A stretch of DNA of 64,000 nucleotides, taken from Bradyrhizobium canariense (GTDB lineage: Bacteria > Pseudomonadota > Alphaproteobacteria > Rhizobiales > Xanthobacteraceae). The DNA is taken from the NCBI RefSeq assembly GCF_018130465.1, contig NZ_JAFCKJ010000009.1, positions 186,001-250,000 on the forward strand, given 5' to 3'. Each line of letters begins with the position of its first letter. The first letter of the stretch is position 1. Shown here piece by piece: positions 27,137 through 36,668 of the stretch. The notes beneath the pieces were generated by a model. It was not told the origin of the DNA, ran no database searches, and saw only the letters and a list, made by a program, of their open reading frames with translations. The translations under genes were made by a program, and so were the position numbers.

Positions 27137-29974
27137 TTAGCCCCCGCTTCTCACGACAATTCTGACCATTCCGGTGTTCCTTGCACAGAGCTCCGCCGCG
27201 CGGGATGCCGGGATCGGCGAGGCCTGCTCATCGGAGAGATCGCCGGAATTTGCAACACGTGCGACACCTGCGACATGGCTTGCCTCGACGAGCAACCAAT
27301 TGCATGTCGAGGCGGGAATGCTGTTCAGGTCGATCACGAACTGGTCAGCGGCTTTCGCTATCGAAAGCGGCCCCCAGAACGAGAAGACATACTGCTTGCG
27401 CCGCATGGAATCTGGAACACGGATTCCTCCGCGCTCCAGGCCAAGTGCGTCGACAGGCCCATCGGAAACCGGACCCTTCGCGTCACGCATCTGCCCGATC
27501 AGTTCGGCGAGCGCCGTCATCTCGCCATGCGCCGCCATAACGGAGCCGTCGTCGGGACGATCCGCGCAAGCTTCACCGGGCGGACGCTCGCCATGTCGCC
27601 AAAAGCGATAGCCACTCACATCTGTGCCGCCAGGTTCGAGGTAACAGAGGCGGCCCTCTGCCCGCAAACGACTGAGGATTCCGCTCTCGATTATGCCGAG
27701 GCCCGAAGGGGCGCGCCGCAACAGCACGAGATCGCCCGTCGCGGGTTTGACGGGTGCAGCGAGGATCCGCTCAGCCAGCGCGGGGACCAATTCGTCGGAG
27801 AAGGTGAAAGATCGCGGCCACGTATGCCACTTCCGCGCATACATGAGTGCGATGTCGCTGAGCATCTGATTTCCGCCGGAACTTGCACCCAATAGTACGG
27901 TGATCTTTGCCCCGGCACCGGAAAAGCGTTCGATAAGGTTGCGCGCTTCGGTGACCATCCTACGGTCGTAGTCGGTCAGCGCCCAGACATTGGTGCCGGG
28001 CGGCAGTGCCAGTTCCTGGCGCGTCGCGTCCGCTATACCGCGCCCAAGTGCGGAGGGCGTGCAGCGGCCCATGTCGCGGCACTCCTGGACCAGCAGCGAA
28101 TAGGGCGAATCGATGCGAAACACATAGAGGCAGGAGAACATTGAGGCCCAGAACACCGTCGCAGCGGCGACGGCCGCCAACCTGGCCGCCACACGATCCC
28201 CACCAAGCGCGCGGCCTGCCAGCCAGAGCGCGGTGGGCACGAACAAGAGGGCGAACGGCAAAAGTGCGATGACGACGGTGAAATCGACCGACCGGCCGGC
28301 GAAATAGGAGCCCGTAATGGCCGTGAGTATCGCCGCAGGTAGCGCGTGGCTCAACCAGGCATCGCTCGTGGCCTGCAACGAGCCGCGCTTGTTGTCGATC
28401 ACCAGCAGCCAACAGCCGGCGACCGCGATCGCGACCGCGGCCAGGATCGGGATCCAGCCCCAGAAAATCGCATCGAAGGGCACGGACCAGAACTGCGCAA
28501 CCGGATTATAGCTCGACAGAAAGCTGAGATAGATATTGAATGCGGGCCACTTGCCCGCCGCGAATAGAGTGCCGATCGAGAGCGCAGCAAGCCCCGTAAT
28601 CATAGGCAGGGCTGCGATGACAAGGTCTTTCGCCAGCCTGACGTAGGTGCGGTCGCGGAAATTGCGCAGGGTGAGCGAACCGGCATAAAGAGCAAGCGCT
28701 CCGATGAAGGCCTCGATGCTCCACACGCCGGAAAGAAATCCGGCCAGGAACACGAGTGGCGAATGCCTGGCACCGCCTCGCGCGCCGAGTCCGACGGCCA
28801 TGAGCAGGATAGGAAGATAACGGGCTCCCAGCACCGAAGGCGCAGTGTTCACGTTGCCTTGGCCGCTGCCCCACCCGGACAGCCAAAACAGGATGAACAC
28901 CAGCCCAAACCAGACCGCGCTCATCCGCGTCCGGCTGGACTGCCACAGCGCGAAGATGAAGAGGGCGTAGAATATCAGGTTGCAGAGCTGGATGGCGATG
29001 TTGGCGACGGCGAAGGATGGTGGCCCAAACTGGAACGCAAGGTAGGCAACGAGGACGGGACCTGGTCCGTACTGAGAGAAGGTGTCGACCATCAGCGTGC
29101 CGCCATGCATGAGATGCAAGGCAGGACCAACCACAGTCATGTAGTGAAACGGATCGCTCGCGAGCGAGAAGTCGAAACTCAGGACGGAGCTGGCAAGGAG
29201 GGCGACGGCCAGTGCGGCCCGCTGAGCGGAAGGGAGTCGGGCAGAACGGCTCGCAGTAAGCCGCCGTTCGAAGATCAGAAGGCATGCGCCGACCGCCACG
29301 AGGAGGCCTGCGCCCAATGCCGCGAGCAACAGGCTCGACCGATCCGGAAATCCTCCGGGCAGGCTTGGAAAGAGGAAGCTGAAGACCGGGTTGAAATGGC
29401 GATTTCCCGGCTCGATCTTGAACAGAGCGATCAGAGCGGCTGCAAAGGCGAACACAAGCGCAATCGTTTGCGTCGACCTTGAACTCCATCGCGCAATGAC
29501 CGCGCCAGCTCGATCAAGGAATCCCTCTCCTCGGCACGCGGAGCGCAGCCAGGCGATCAGCACGACATACCCGACAGCCGAGACCTCGGCCACGTGCAGC
29601 GCTGCCCTACGCCAGAGTTCCACGCCTCCCTTGCTGGCCCAGGCCGCGAGGGCGACGAGGGCAAGGCTCACCAGCGCCGCGACCGAGCACCACACGTTCG
29701 CGGCTTCCAGCAGACGCCCCGCCCTGGGTGAACGACGGTCGAGCCAATCCTGCAGCGTCACCGTACATACCGGCAGGAACAAAATGCCCGAGACGAAGAT
29801 CAGCATGGTTCGCAGCCGGGGTTCGATGCCCAACTGCTTGGCAAGCGCGATTTCGAACAGAAGGCCGAGCAACGTCAGAGCTGCGCTCGACAGCAGCGGC
29901 GCCACGTCGTCGAGCCAGGCGCCCGATCGTTGCCGCATCGCCTCGTAGCGATGCTCATGCATGGCTGATGTCAT
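27137..29974 (-). CDS. Large GT-C-like membrane protein with C-terminal PilS/type IV pilin-like domain
   Basis: A 945-residue protein. Residues 1-620 contain many hydrophobic segments with a GT-C-like look, including an acidic SDPFHYMTVVGP loop. Residues 640-820 are soluble. Residues ~821-945 resemble the globular part of PilS-type type IV pilins. They show VPDSM before a core of FWGPLSIA, DQFVIDLNSIP and two Cys (891 and 930) at the positions of the pilin disulfide. They end in ARNTGMVRIV, like the usual Cys-proximal NTIxW/F strand. The pilin N-terminal helix and leader are absent. Function is unknown; a glycan transferase with a periplasmic pilin-fold module is the best guess. Confidence 0.65.
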   Translation of the reverse strand: MTSAMHEHRYEAMRQRSGAWLDDVAPLLSSAALTLLGLLFEIALAKQLGIEPRLRTMLIFVSGILFLPVCTVTLQDWLDRRSPRAGRLLEAANVWCSVAALVSLALVALAAWASKGGVELWRRAALHVAEVSAVGYVVLIAWLRSACRGEGFLDRAGAVIARWSSRSTQTIALVFAFAAALIALFKIEPGNRHFNPVFSFLFPSLPGGFPDRSSLLLAALGAGLLVAVGACLLIFERRLTASRSARLPSAQRAALAVALLASSVLSFDFSLASDPFHYMTVVGPALHLMHGGTLMVDTFSQYGPGPVLVAYLAFQFGPPSFAVANIAIQLCNLIFYALFIFALWQSSRTRMSAVWFGLVFILFWLSGWGSGQGNVNTAPSVLGARYLPILLMAVGLGARGGARHSPLVFLAGFLSGVWSIEAFIGALALYAGSLTLRNFRDRTYVRLAKDLVIAALPMITGLAALSIGTLFAAGKWPAFNIYLSFLSSYNPVAQFWSVPFDAIFWGWIPILAAVAIAVAGCWLLVIDNKRGSLQATSDAWLSHALPAAILTAITGSYFAGRSVDFTVVIALLPFALLFVPTALWLAGRALGGDRVAARLAAVAAATVFWASMFSCLYVFRIDSPYSLLVQECRDMGRCTPSALGRGIADATRQELALPPGTNVWALTDYDRRMVTEARNLIERFSGAGAKITVLLGASSGGNQMLSDIALMYARKWHTWPRSFTFSDELVPALAERILAAPVKPATGDLVLLRRAPSGLGIIESGILSRLRAEGRLCYLEPGGTDVSGYRFWRHGERPPGEACADRPDDGSVMAAHGEMTALAELIGQMRDAKGPVSDGPVDALGLERGGIRVPDSMRRKQYVFSFWGPLSIAKAADQFVIDLNSIPASTCNWLLVEASHVAGVARVANSGDLSDEQASPIPASRAAELCARNTGMVRIVVRSGG

Positions 29975-30086
29975 GAAATCGTCCCGAAAGCCTCAGACGG
30001 GCAAGGCGAGACGGTGACGGACCGCGCACCTTGCCGCGACTTTGGGCGACGTGGGCTGCTGCTGCTCCGCGCTCGGCTGATGTGCG

Positions 30087-30794
30087 TCACGAGGGCACAT
30101 GAGCGGCCATGCAATATTGCGCGCCGAGCGGTAGCCAGCCCAAGCTAGCATCCAGCTTGTGAAAGAAGGGTGTGTCAAACGGTGTGAAGATGATGAATTG
30201 CTGCTTCGGATCGACCATGCCGGCGGCGCGAAACAGCTTGGCGAGCCGACCAGAGCGGAGCAACACGGCGTTCTGGTCGAACGGGCAGCTCCTGACGATC
30301 TTCTGCGTGAGCGGATTGAGCGGATTGTGCTCGATGATGACGACGAGGCCTCCCGGCCGGACCACGCGAGCCGCTTCGATGAGAAAGGACTCCCAATCGT
30401 CGGGCGGAACGTGATGCATGACGGCTATCGCGTAGGCGATGTCGAAGCTGCGATCATGGTAGGGAAGCCGCGTGCCTTCATAGACATCGTAGTGGACGTC
30501 CGGGTTGGTAGCTTTTGCTTCTTCAATGACCGTACCGGCGACGTCGATTCCGGTCAGCTTGATGCCGGATTGCGCAGGCCCCAGGTGTGGATGAATCAAG
30601 CCCTGTCCGCAGCCGATATCCAGGACATCGAGCGGTCGCAATGAAACATCGTTCTGCGAGCGGAATTTGGAGAATGTATCCAGCAGGTAGCGCGCCTTCG
30701 CGCGCGTGAAGAAATCCTGAGGCTGGCCACTGAAGGCGATCGCGCTGTCGATCTGCGTGCTGTAGCCGTCGCGATATCGGTCGAATTCCGTCAT
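30087..30794 (-). CDS. SAM-dependent methyltransferase
   Basis: A 235-residue class I methyltransferase with motif I VLDIGCGQGLIHPHL near residue 55, LTGIDVAG, FDIAYAIAVMHHV, and a GGLVVIIEHNPLNPLT stretch. The ATG at 30794 overlaps the stop of the upstream glycosyltransferase gene by 4 bp, and the longer frame upstream is out of family. It probably modifies the lipid-linked sugar handled by that glycosyltransferase. About 112 bp separate it from the large membrane protein gene downstream. Confidence 0.78.
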   Translation of the reverse strand: MTEFDRYRDGYSTQIDSAIAFSGQPQDFFTRAKARYLLDTFSKFRSQNDVSLRPLDVLDIGCGQGLIHPHLGPAQSGIKLTGIDVAGTVIEEAKATNPDVHYDVYEGTRLPYHDRSFDIAYAIAVMHHVPPDDWESFLIEAARVVRPGGLVVIIEHNPLNPLTQKIVRSCPFDQNAVLLRSGRLAKLFRAAGMVDPKQQFIIFTPFDTPFFHKLDASLGWLPLGAQYCMAAHVPS

Positions 30795-31855
30795 GATGGT
30801 TGCTCCGTCCCGGTTCGGCGGGAGAGCTCGACCGGTGCTCTTCGGACGCCCGCCGCCGCCGGCGCTTGTAGTGCAAGGCGTTCCAGGGACCCATCCGGCA
30901 GATTGACGCTGAACTCGATGACCGTCGTCGGTCGAGAGCGTACCTGATTGTAGATGCGTCCCACATACTCGCCGATGATGCCGAGAAAGATGGCATTGAG
31001 ACTGATCCCGAACAGCAGCAGCACCGTTGTCGTCGCAAAGCCCGCCGGCCAGTTGATGCCGAAGAATAGCCGCGAGAAGATGTAGAAAAAACTCGCGAGG
31101 CAGGTCAGCACCGAGATTCCCAGCCCAATGAAGGCGGCGAGGCGAAGCGGAAAGATCGAGTGCGTGATCAATCCGTCCACCGCCAGCGATATCAGCTTTC
31201 CGAGCGGAAATTTGCTGACGCCGGCCTGCCGCGCCTGTCGGTCGTAGGCTACGCCGATCTGCTTGGTCGCGAGCAGCGACGTCAGACCGCGCGTATAAGG
31301 CGCGACGTCGTTGATCAGATGAAGCTGATCCAGCACGCTGCGGTCGATCAGCCTGAAATCGCCGCTGTCGAGCATCAAATTGTCGTCGGACAGGCGCTTG
31401 AGCAGCCGGTAGTAGACCCGTCGAGCCCACTGCAACAACTTGCTTTCCTGCCGAAAGCGCCTGATACCCACAACCACGTCGTGACCCTGCTCCCACAGCT
31501 CCAGAAATTTGGGGAATACCGTCGGTGGATCCTGGAGGTCGCAGTCGATCTGGATGGCGGCGTCTCCGGAGGCCAGACGATAGGCCGTGAGGACGGACCT
31601 CTGGAATCCAAAATTTCGGGCAAAACGCACCGCGCGAACGCGCGGATCGGCTGCCGCCAGTTCGGAGACAATGGCCCTCGAATTGTCGGTGCTGTGGTTG
31701 TCCGTGAAGATGATTTCGAACGTATAGCGATCGTTCATTTGTTCGAAGACCTGGCGAACGGCGTCGTAGGCCCTGCGGATGTTGTCTTCCTCATTGAAGA
31801 CAGGAATCAAAATGGAGATGAGCTTGCGTTCTGTGTCGGCAGGCTTTCCGCGCAT
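30791..31855 (-). CDS. Polyprenyl-phosphate glycosyltransferase, GT2 family (GtrB/ArnC-like)
   Basis: A 354-residue GT2 enzyme that should move a sugar from a nucleotide donor to undecaprenyl phosphate at the inner face of the membrane. The GT-A domain covers residues 10-235 with IPVFNEEDNI, the DCDLQDPP metal motif and an R-rich loop (IRRFRQES). Two transmembrane helices follow at about 238-262 and 272-298 (IFPLRLAAFIGLG and GFATTTVLLLFG). This is the GtrB/DPM1-like layout. The product could feed the GT-C-like proteins at 25061 or 27137, since GT-C enzymes use polyprenyl-phosphate sugars. Confidence 0.85.
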   Translation of the reverse strand: MRGKPADTERKLISILIPVFNEEDNIRRAYDAVRQVFEQMNDRYTFEIIFTDNHSTDNSRAIVSELAAADPRVRAVRFARNFGFQRSVLTAYRLASGDAAIQIDCDLQDPPTVFPKFLELWEQGHDVVVGIRRFRQESKLLQWARRVYYRLLKRLSDDNLMLDSGDFRLIDRSVLDQLHLINDVAPYTRGLTSLLATKQIGVAYDRQARQAGVSKFPLGKLISLAVDGLITHSIFPLRLAAFIGLGISVLTCLASFFYIFSRLFFGINWPAGFATTTVLLLFGISLNAIFLGIIGEYVGRIYNQVRSRPTTVIEFSVNLPDGSLERLALQAPAAAGVRRAPVELSRRTGTEQPS

Positions 31856-32117
31856 TTCGTTTGTTGTCCTGTCCGTGTGTATCGGTATTGGCCGAGGGGT
31901 GATGTCAGCTGAAAAATGCTAGTACCAGATGCGGCGCATCGCGCAAAGCCGCTCGGACCTCTCGCGGGCAAATTACGTAGTATTCCGAAGGGCATATGCT
32001 TGATTAATGGGGGGCTTTCCAGTAAGGCTCGCCCGGCGCGCTCGATGTCGCGCCGCCGCTCGGGTGGATCGCCTCCCGGAAATGTGCAGTATCTCGTTGT
32101 TGCAATTAAGGTTCCGA

Positions 32118-33383
32118 ATGTCCAACGCCTCATATCATGACATCCCAACCGGGAAGCTGACGCGCTGTCAGGTCTGCGGCTCCGAGCGGCTCGAGCTTGT
32201 CATCGACCTTGGGCACCAACCGCTGTGCGACTCGCTGCCGTCGAAGGCACAGCTCGACGGTCCCGAAACGAGCTACCCGCTTCGTCAGGTGTGGTGCCGC
32301 GATTGCTCGCTGTCGCAGATCGACTACGTCGTTCCGCCGGAAGTCGTATTCCACCCCGAATATCCGTACCGCTCCGGCATCACCAAGGAGCTCGCGGTCT
32401 ATCAGGACGCGTTCGTGCAGGATGCGGTTGCAGACCTCGGGCTCAAGCCGGACGAACTCGTTGTCGACATCGGGTCCAACGACGGCACGCTGCTCGCAGG
32501 ATTCAAGCGGCGTGGCATGCGCGTTCTCGGCATCGAGCCGACCAACATCGGGCGCATCGCGCAAGAGCAGGGCATCGACACGCTGCAGGCCTTCTTCGAC
32601 GAGGAGACTGCCCGCAAGGTCGTGGAGACGCACGGCCATGCCAAGGTCGCCACCGCCACAAACGTCTTCGCGCATGTGGCCCAGCTCGGTGGTTTCATCC
32701 GCGGCCTGGAGCGCCTGCTTGCGCCCGACGGCGTCTTCATCCTCGAAAACCATTATCTGCTCGACGTCATCGAGGGCGGGCAGTTCGATACGATCTACCA
32801 CGAGCACCTTCGCACCTATTCGCTGAAGTCGATCGTCAAGCTGTTCGAGTTCTTCGACTTCACCTGTGTCGACGCGCAGCGCGTCAGCCGTTACGGCGGC
32901 AATATCCGCGTGTACGTGGCGAAGGGCAGGGGGCGTCCGGTCAAGCCCGCGGTCGCTCAACTTCTGAAGGCTGAGGATGATTTCGGTCTCTCGAACCCCG
33001 AATGCTACGCGGCTTTCCGTGCACGCGCCGAAAAGGTCAAGCGCGACCTCCTCGAGCTCGCCCTTGACTGCAACAAGAAGGGCCTGAGCTTCGTCGGCAA
33101 TTCGTGCCCTGGCCGTTGCAGCACGCTGCTGAACTATGTCGGCATCGATCGCACGCTGATGCCGTATATCTGCGAGCAACCCACCTCGCTCAAGCTCGGC
33201 TTGCATTTGCCCGGAAAGCAGATTCCGATCGTCGACAACGAGCGCCTGATCCGCGAACAGCCGGACTACGTGGTACTGCTCGCCTGGCACTATGGTCAGC
33301 CGATTGCCGAACAATTGCGGGCAAGAGGACTGAAGTCGAAACTGGTCATGCCGTTGCCCGAAGTCCGCATACTTCCGGATTGA
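32118..33383 (+). CDS. Sugar C-methyltransferase (NovU/TylC3-like)
   Basis: A 421-residue methyltransferase of the three-part family that adds a branch methyl to C3 of 4-keto-deoxysugars. The N-terminal zinc-binding part has CQVCGS at residue ~15 and CRDC at ~59. SAM motif I is VVDIGSNDGTLL near residue 115, followed by NVFAHV and NHYLLDV, and the C-terminal Rossmann-like domain begins near FVGNSCPGRCS. The ATG at 32118 follows an AAGG site and begins the family-conserved part. It leads a plus-strand operon with rfbF, rfbG and a Gfo/Idh gene, so its substrate is probably CDP-4-keto-6-deoxyglucose or a derivative. Confidence 0.8.
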   Translation: MSNASYHDIPTGKLTRCQVCGSERLELVIDLGHQPLCDSLPSKAQLDGPETSYPLRQVWCRDCSLSQIDYVVPPEVVFHPEYPYRSGITKELAVYQDAFVQDAVADLGLKPDELVVDIGSNDGTLLAGFKRRGMRVLGIEPTNIGRIAQEQGIDTLQAFFDEETARKVVETHGHAKVATATNVFAHVAQLGGFIRGLERLLAPDGVFILENHYLLDVIEGGQFDTIYHEHLRTYSLKSIVKLFEFFDFTCVDAQRVSRYGGNIRVYVAKGRGRPVKPAVAQLLKAEDDFGLSNPECYAAFRARAEKVKRDLLELALDCNKKGLSFVGNSCPGRCSTLLNYVGIDRTLMPYICEQPTSLKLGLHLPGKQIPIVDNERLIREQPDYVVLLAWHYGQPIAEQLRARGLKSKLVMPLPEVRILPD

Positions 33384-33438
33384 GCGTGGGCCGGACGTCA
33401 AGCCGGCGCGCCGGGTCGCCCTCGGTAGGAATGGTGTC

Positions 33439-34212
33439 ATGAAAGCGATGATTCTGGCGGGAGGCCTCGGCAGTCGCCTCAGCGAGGAAACCTCCGTCCG
33501 ACCGAAACCGATGGTCGAGATCGGCGGTCATCCGATCCTCTGGCACATCATGAAGATCTACTCGTCGTTCGGCATCAACGACTTCGTGATATGCCTGGGG
33601 TACAAGGGCTACCTGATCAAGGAATATTTCTCACACTACCTGCTGCACACGTCCGACGTCACGATCGATCTCAAGAACAACCAGATCGACTTTCACGCCA
33701 GCCGGTCGGAGCCGTGGCGCGTGACGCTGGTCGACACCGGCGCCGAGACCGAGACGGGCGGCCGCATCAAGAGGGCGCTCCCCTTTGTGCAAGACGACGA
33801 TGCGTTCTGCCTGACCTATGGCGATGGCGTCGCCGATATCGACATCGCGAAGCTGATCTCGTTTCATCGCTCGCACGGCAAGCTTGCGACCGTTACCGGC
33901 GTGCGTCCACCAGGCAGGTTCGGCAGTCTCGAACTCGAGGACAGCGTCGTGAAGGGTTTCAACGAAAAGCCCCTGGGCGACGGCGGATGGATCAATGGCG
34001 GGTTCTTCGTGCTCAATCCTCGCATCGCCCAGCTGATTGCCGGTGACTCCACGACCTGGGAGCGGCAGCCGCTCGAGCAGCTGGCCCAAAGTGGCGAGCT
34101 GCGTGTGTTTCGCCACGAAGGGTTCTGGCGATCGATGGACACTCTGCGAGAACGCAATTTGCTCGAGGCGCTCTGGAAGGAGAAAAACCCGCCGTGGCGT
34201 ATGTGGACGTGA
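33439..34212 (+). CDS. rfbF: Glucose-1-phosphate cytidylyltransferase
   Basis: A 257-residue nucleotidyltransferase making CDP-glucose from CTP and glucose 1-phosphate. The signature LAGGLGSRLSEET followed by RPKPMVEIGG is typical of RfbF, as are TYGDGV and GGFFVLNP. Length and ends match the family. It lies 55 bp after the C-methyltransferase and overlaps rfbG by 19 bp. Confidence 0.9.
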   Translation: MKAMILAGGLGSRLSEETSVRPKPMVEIGGHPILWHIMKIYSSFGINDFVICLGYKGYLIKEYFSHYLLHTSDVTIDLKNNQIDFHASRSEPWRVTLVDTGAETETGGRIKRALPFVQDDDAFCLTYGDGVADIDIAKLISFHRSHGKLATVTGVRPPGRFGSLELEDSVVKGFNEKPLGDGGWINGGFFVLNPRIAQLIAGDSTTWERQPLEQLAQSGELRVFRHEGFWRSMDTLRERNLLEALWKEKNPPWRMWT

Positions 34213-35291
34213 ACCCGGAGTTCTGGCGTGGCCGGCGCGTTCTGGTGACAGGACACACCGGTTTCAAGGGCGCTTGGCTCAGCCTGTGGCTATCTGCCAT
34301 GAACGCCCGCGTTTTCGGTTTCTCGCTGGCTCCACCGACGACGCCGTCCTTGTTCGACCGGGCAGACGTCGCGGCCGTCGTCGATGACACGCGCGGCGAT
34401 ATCAGGGATATCGGGGCATTGTCGCATGCGTTGGCGACCAGCAGGCCTGAAGTGGTGTTTCACCTCGCCGCGCAATCCGTCCTACGCGAATCCTATGTCG
34501 ATCCGATCGGCACTGTCTCGACCAACGTGATGGGCACGGTGAACCTGCTCGAGGCGGTGCGTCAGTTCAATCTCAAGGCAAAGGTGGAGGGGACGGGTGA
34601 CGGCGTCCGTTCGTTCGTCATCGTCACCAGCGACAAGTGCTATGAAAATCGCGAGTGGGTGTGGGGTTATCGCGAGAATGAGGCGATGGGAGGCCACGAT
34701 CCCTATAGCACGAGCAAGGGATGCGCCGAGCTGCTGCTGACGTCGTATAATCGCAGCTTCGCGGAGCCGCCGGCGGCTTCGGGGCGTGCGGGCAATGTTA
34801 TTGGCGGTGGCGATTGGGCGAAGGATCGCATCGTGCCGGACGCGATCCGCGCCTTTTCGATGCAACGCGCATTGGAGGTGCGGCGCCCGCGAGCCATTCG
34901 CCCCTGGCAGCACGTGCTTGAGCCTCTTGCCGGATATCTGCTCCTGGCCGAGGCTTCGTTCAGGCAAGGCGCCGCCGTGGCGGAAGGCTGGAACTTCGGC
35001 CCAGGGCCGGAAAGCGAACAGCCGGTGGCGCGCCTCGCCGACACGCTGGCCGCGATTTGGGGCAATGGCGCGCAATGGCAGCATGTGGGCAGCGATGACT
35101 TGCACGAGGCGACCTTCTTGAAGCTGGATTCCTCGAAGGCGCGAACACTGCTTGGCTGGCGGCCCCGGCTCGGATTTGACGACGCGTTGAAAATGACAGT
35201 CGATTGGTACAGGGCCGATTTGGAGCGGTCGGCTTCCTCAATGCGTGATTTCACGCTCGGTCAGATCCGAGACTATTGCCACGCGACCTGA
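34194..35291 (+). CDS. rfbG: CDP-glucose 4,6-dehydratase
   Basis: A 365-residue extended SDR converting CDP-glucose to CDP-4-keto-6-deoxyglucose. It has TGHTGFKGAWL for NAD binding, HLAAQSVLRESY, the VTSDKCYEN block and catalytic YSTSK. The GTG at 34194 is preceded by AAGGAG and lies inside the end of rfbF, giving coupled translation. No rfbH-type 3-dehydratase is nearby, so the product may go straight to the C-methyltransferase, giving a branched CDP-6-deoxysugar. Confidence 0.9.
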   Translation: MAYVDVNPEFWRGRRVLVTGHTGFKGAWLSLWLSAMNARVFGFSLAPPTTPSLFDRADVAAVVDDTRGDIRDIGALSHALATSRPEVVFHLAAQSVLRESYVDPIGTVSTNVMGTVNLLEAVRQFNLKAKVEGTGDGVRSFVIVTSDKCYENREWVWGYRENEAMGGHDPYSTSKGCAELLLTSYNRSFAEPPAASGRAGNVIGGGDWAKDRIVPDAIRAFSMQRALEVRRPRAIRPWQHVLEPLAGYLLLAEASFRQGAAVAEGWNFGPGPESEQPVARLADTLAAIWGNGAQWQHVGSDDLHEATFLKLDSSKARTLLGWRPRLGFDDALKMTVDWYRADLERSASSMRDFTLGQIRDYCHAT

Positions 35292-35339
35292 CCGGACGTT
35301 TCCGACGGCTCACTCCGTGTGGAGGTGAGGAAAGTTTCA

Positions 35340-36572
35340 ATGAGCGGGCTCACGGTGGCTTTGGTCGGTGGCGGACGATGGGGGCGTACGCACGCTTCCA
35401 TCTTGGCACAGCTTTCCGACCGTGTGGGTTGTGTGCTGTGGGTGTCGCGCCACAACGGCGAAGCCCTCAATGCGTTTCTCGCTGAGCGAGCAGGAGCGCC
35501 TCATCGGTTCACGCCGCTCGCAAGCCTTGACGCTGCGCTGGCTCTGCGTCCCGACGCCGCCATCGTTGCGACACCTGCGGCCGATCACGCCGGGACTGCC
35601 GAGAGCCTGCTGCGCAGGGATGTGCCAACCCTGGTCGAGAAGCCGCTTGCGCTGAGCGTCGACAGTGCAAAGCGTCTGGTCGATCTGGCGGCTGAACGCA
35701 ACATCCCGCTCCTTGTCGGCCTGCATCTGCTCAGTGCGCCGTTCTTGCGTCATTTCCTGGATTTGTGCGCGGGGCGTGCAGTCGCTGCCATCGAATTGGA
35801 CTGGCTGGATGCTGAGCAGGAGACCCGGCACGGCATGGTCAAATTGTCCAATCTCACGACGCATAAGGTCGACGAGATCATTCCTCATCTTTGGTCGATG
35901 CTGCATCTGATCGACGACAGCGCCGAGCCGCAACTGCGCGAGGTGAAGGCGTTGGCGCGAGGCGCGGTCGAGGTGGAGCTGGGCTTGGGGCGATCGCTTG
36001 CCGTGCTTCGGTTCGGACGGAGGGCCGTGGCGCGTAAGCGATTGATCCGCCTCGAACTATGCGATGGCGGCAAGGCCGAGCTTGATTTCACCATCGAGCC
36101 CGGCCGGATCTTCATCGATGGCGTTGAGTTGCCAGGCTTGGATGTCGGCGGCAAGCTCGGCCCGCTTGCGACGGAGCTGGCCGGCTTTTTGGACGTCGTC
36201 CGCGCGGGTCGGGACTTCTCGTCGTCGCCCCAGCTGGCGTCCCGCTGCATCGGTGCCGTCGAGCTTGCTGAAGCGGTGCGGACCCGCTTGATTGCAGAAG
36301 AGGCGAAGGCAGTGTCAGCCCGTCTCGCGCGCGGGGACACGATGGAGGATCCCGATGTCCTGGCCTGGATCATCGACAATGTTGCCCCGCTCCTGGATAT
36401 TCATGAACCGCGTACCAGCGACCTGAGACGGGAGCTTGCAGACGTTATCGTTGGTGCGGTCGAAGCTGTCGACCTGACGGCTCACGTCCACGACGACGGG
36501 CTGCGCCCCCTGATCGCAACGATACGGCAATCGGACTTCTTCGCACATCTGACGCTGAGCCGGTTGGCTTGA
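35340..36572 (+). CDS. Gfo/Idh/MocA-type oxidoreductase
   Basis: A 410-residue NAD(P)-dependent oxidoreductase with a Rossmann N-terminus (LVGGGRWGRTH), the VEKPLALS motif and a C-terminal alpha/beta domain. It probably reduces the keto group left by rfbG and the C-methyltransferase, finishing a CDP-linked branched deoxysugar. The ATG at 35340 is favoured by GAGGAAAG just upstream; a GTG at 35319 would add seven residues. The last ~75 residues (from DPDVLAWIIDN) extend past the usual Gfo/Idh end and are family-specific. Confidence 0.8.
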   Translation: MSGLTVALVGGGRWGRTHASILAQLSDRVGCVLWVSRHNGEALNAFLAERAGAPHRFTPLASLDAALALRPDAAIVATPAADHAGTAESLLRRDVPTLVEKPLALSVDSAKRLVDLAAERNIPLLVGLHLLSAPFLRHFLDLCAGRAVAAIELDWLDAEQETRHGMVKLSNLTTHKVDEIIPHLWSMLHLIDDSAEPQLREVKALARGAVEVELGLGRSLAVLRFGRRAVARKRLIRLELCDGGKAELDFTIEPGRIFIDGVELPGLDVGGKLGPLATELAGFLDVVRAGRDFSSSPQLASRCIGAVELAEAVRTRLIAEEAKAVSARLARGDTMEDPDVLAWIIDNVAPLLDIHEPRTSDLRRELADVIVGAVEAVDLTAHVHDDGLRPLIATIRQSDFFAHLTLSRLA

Positions 36573-36668
36573 GCTGCATGGCTTGCATAAGGTTAGGGCC
36601 GGGGCTGCGGTTTCTTTACAGCGGCGCAGGGCCAACAGGCTGAGGGCTCCGGCCATTTGATGTCGCGG

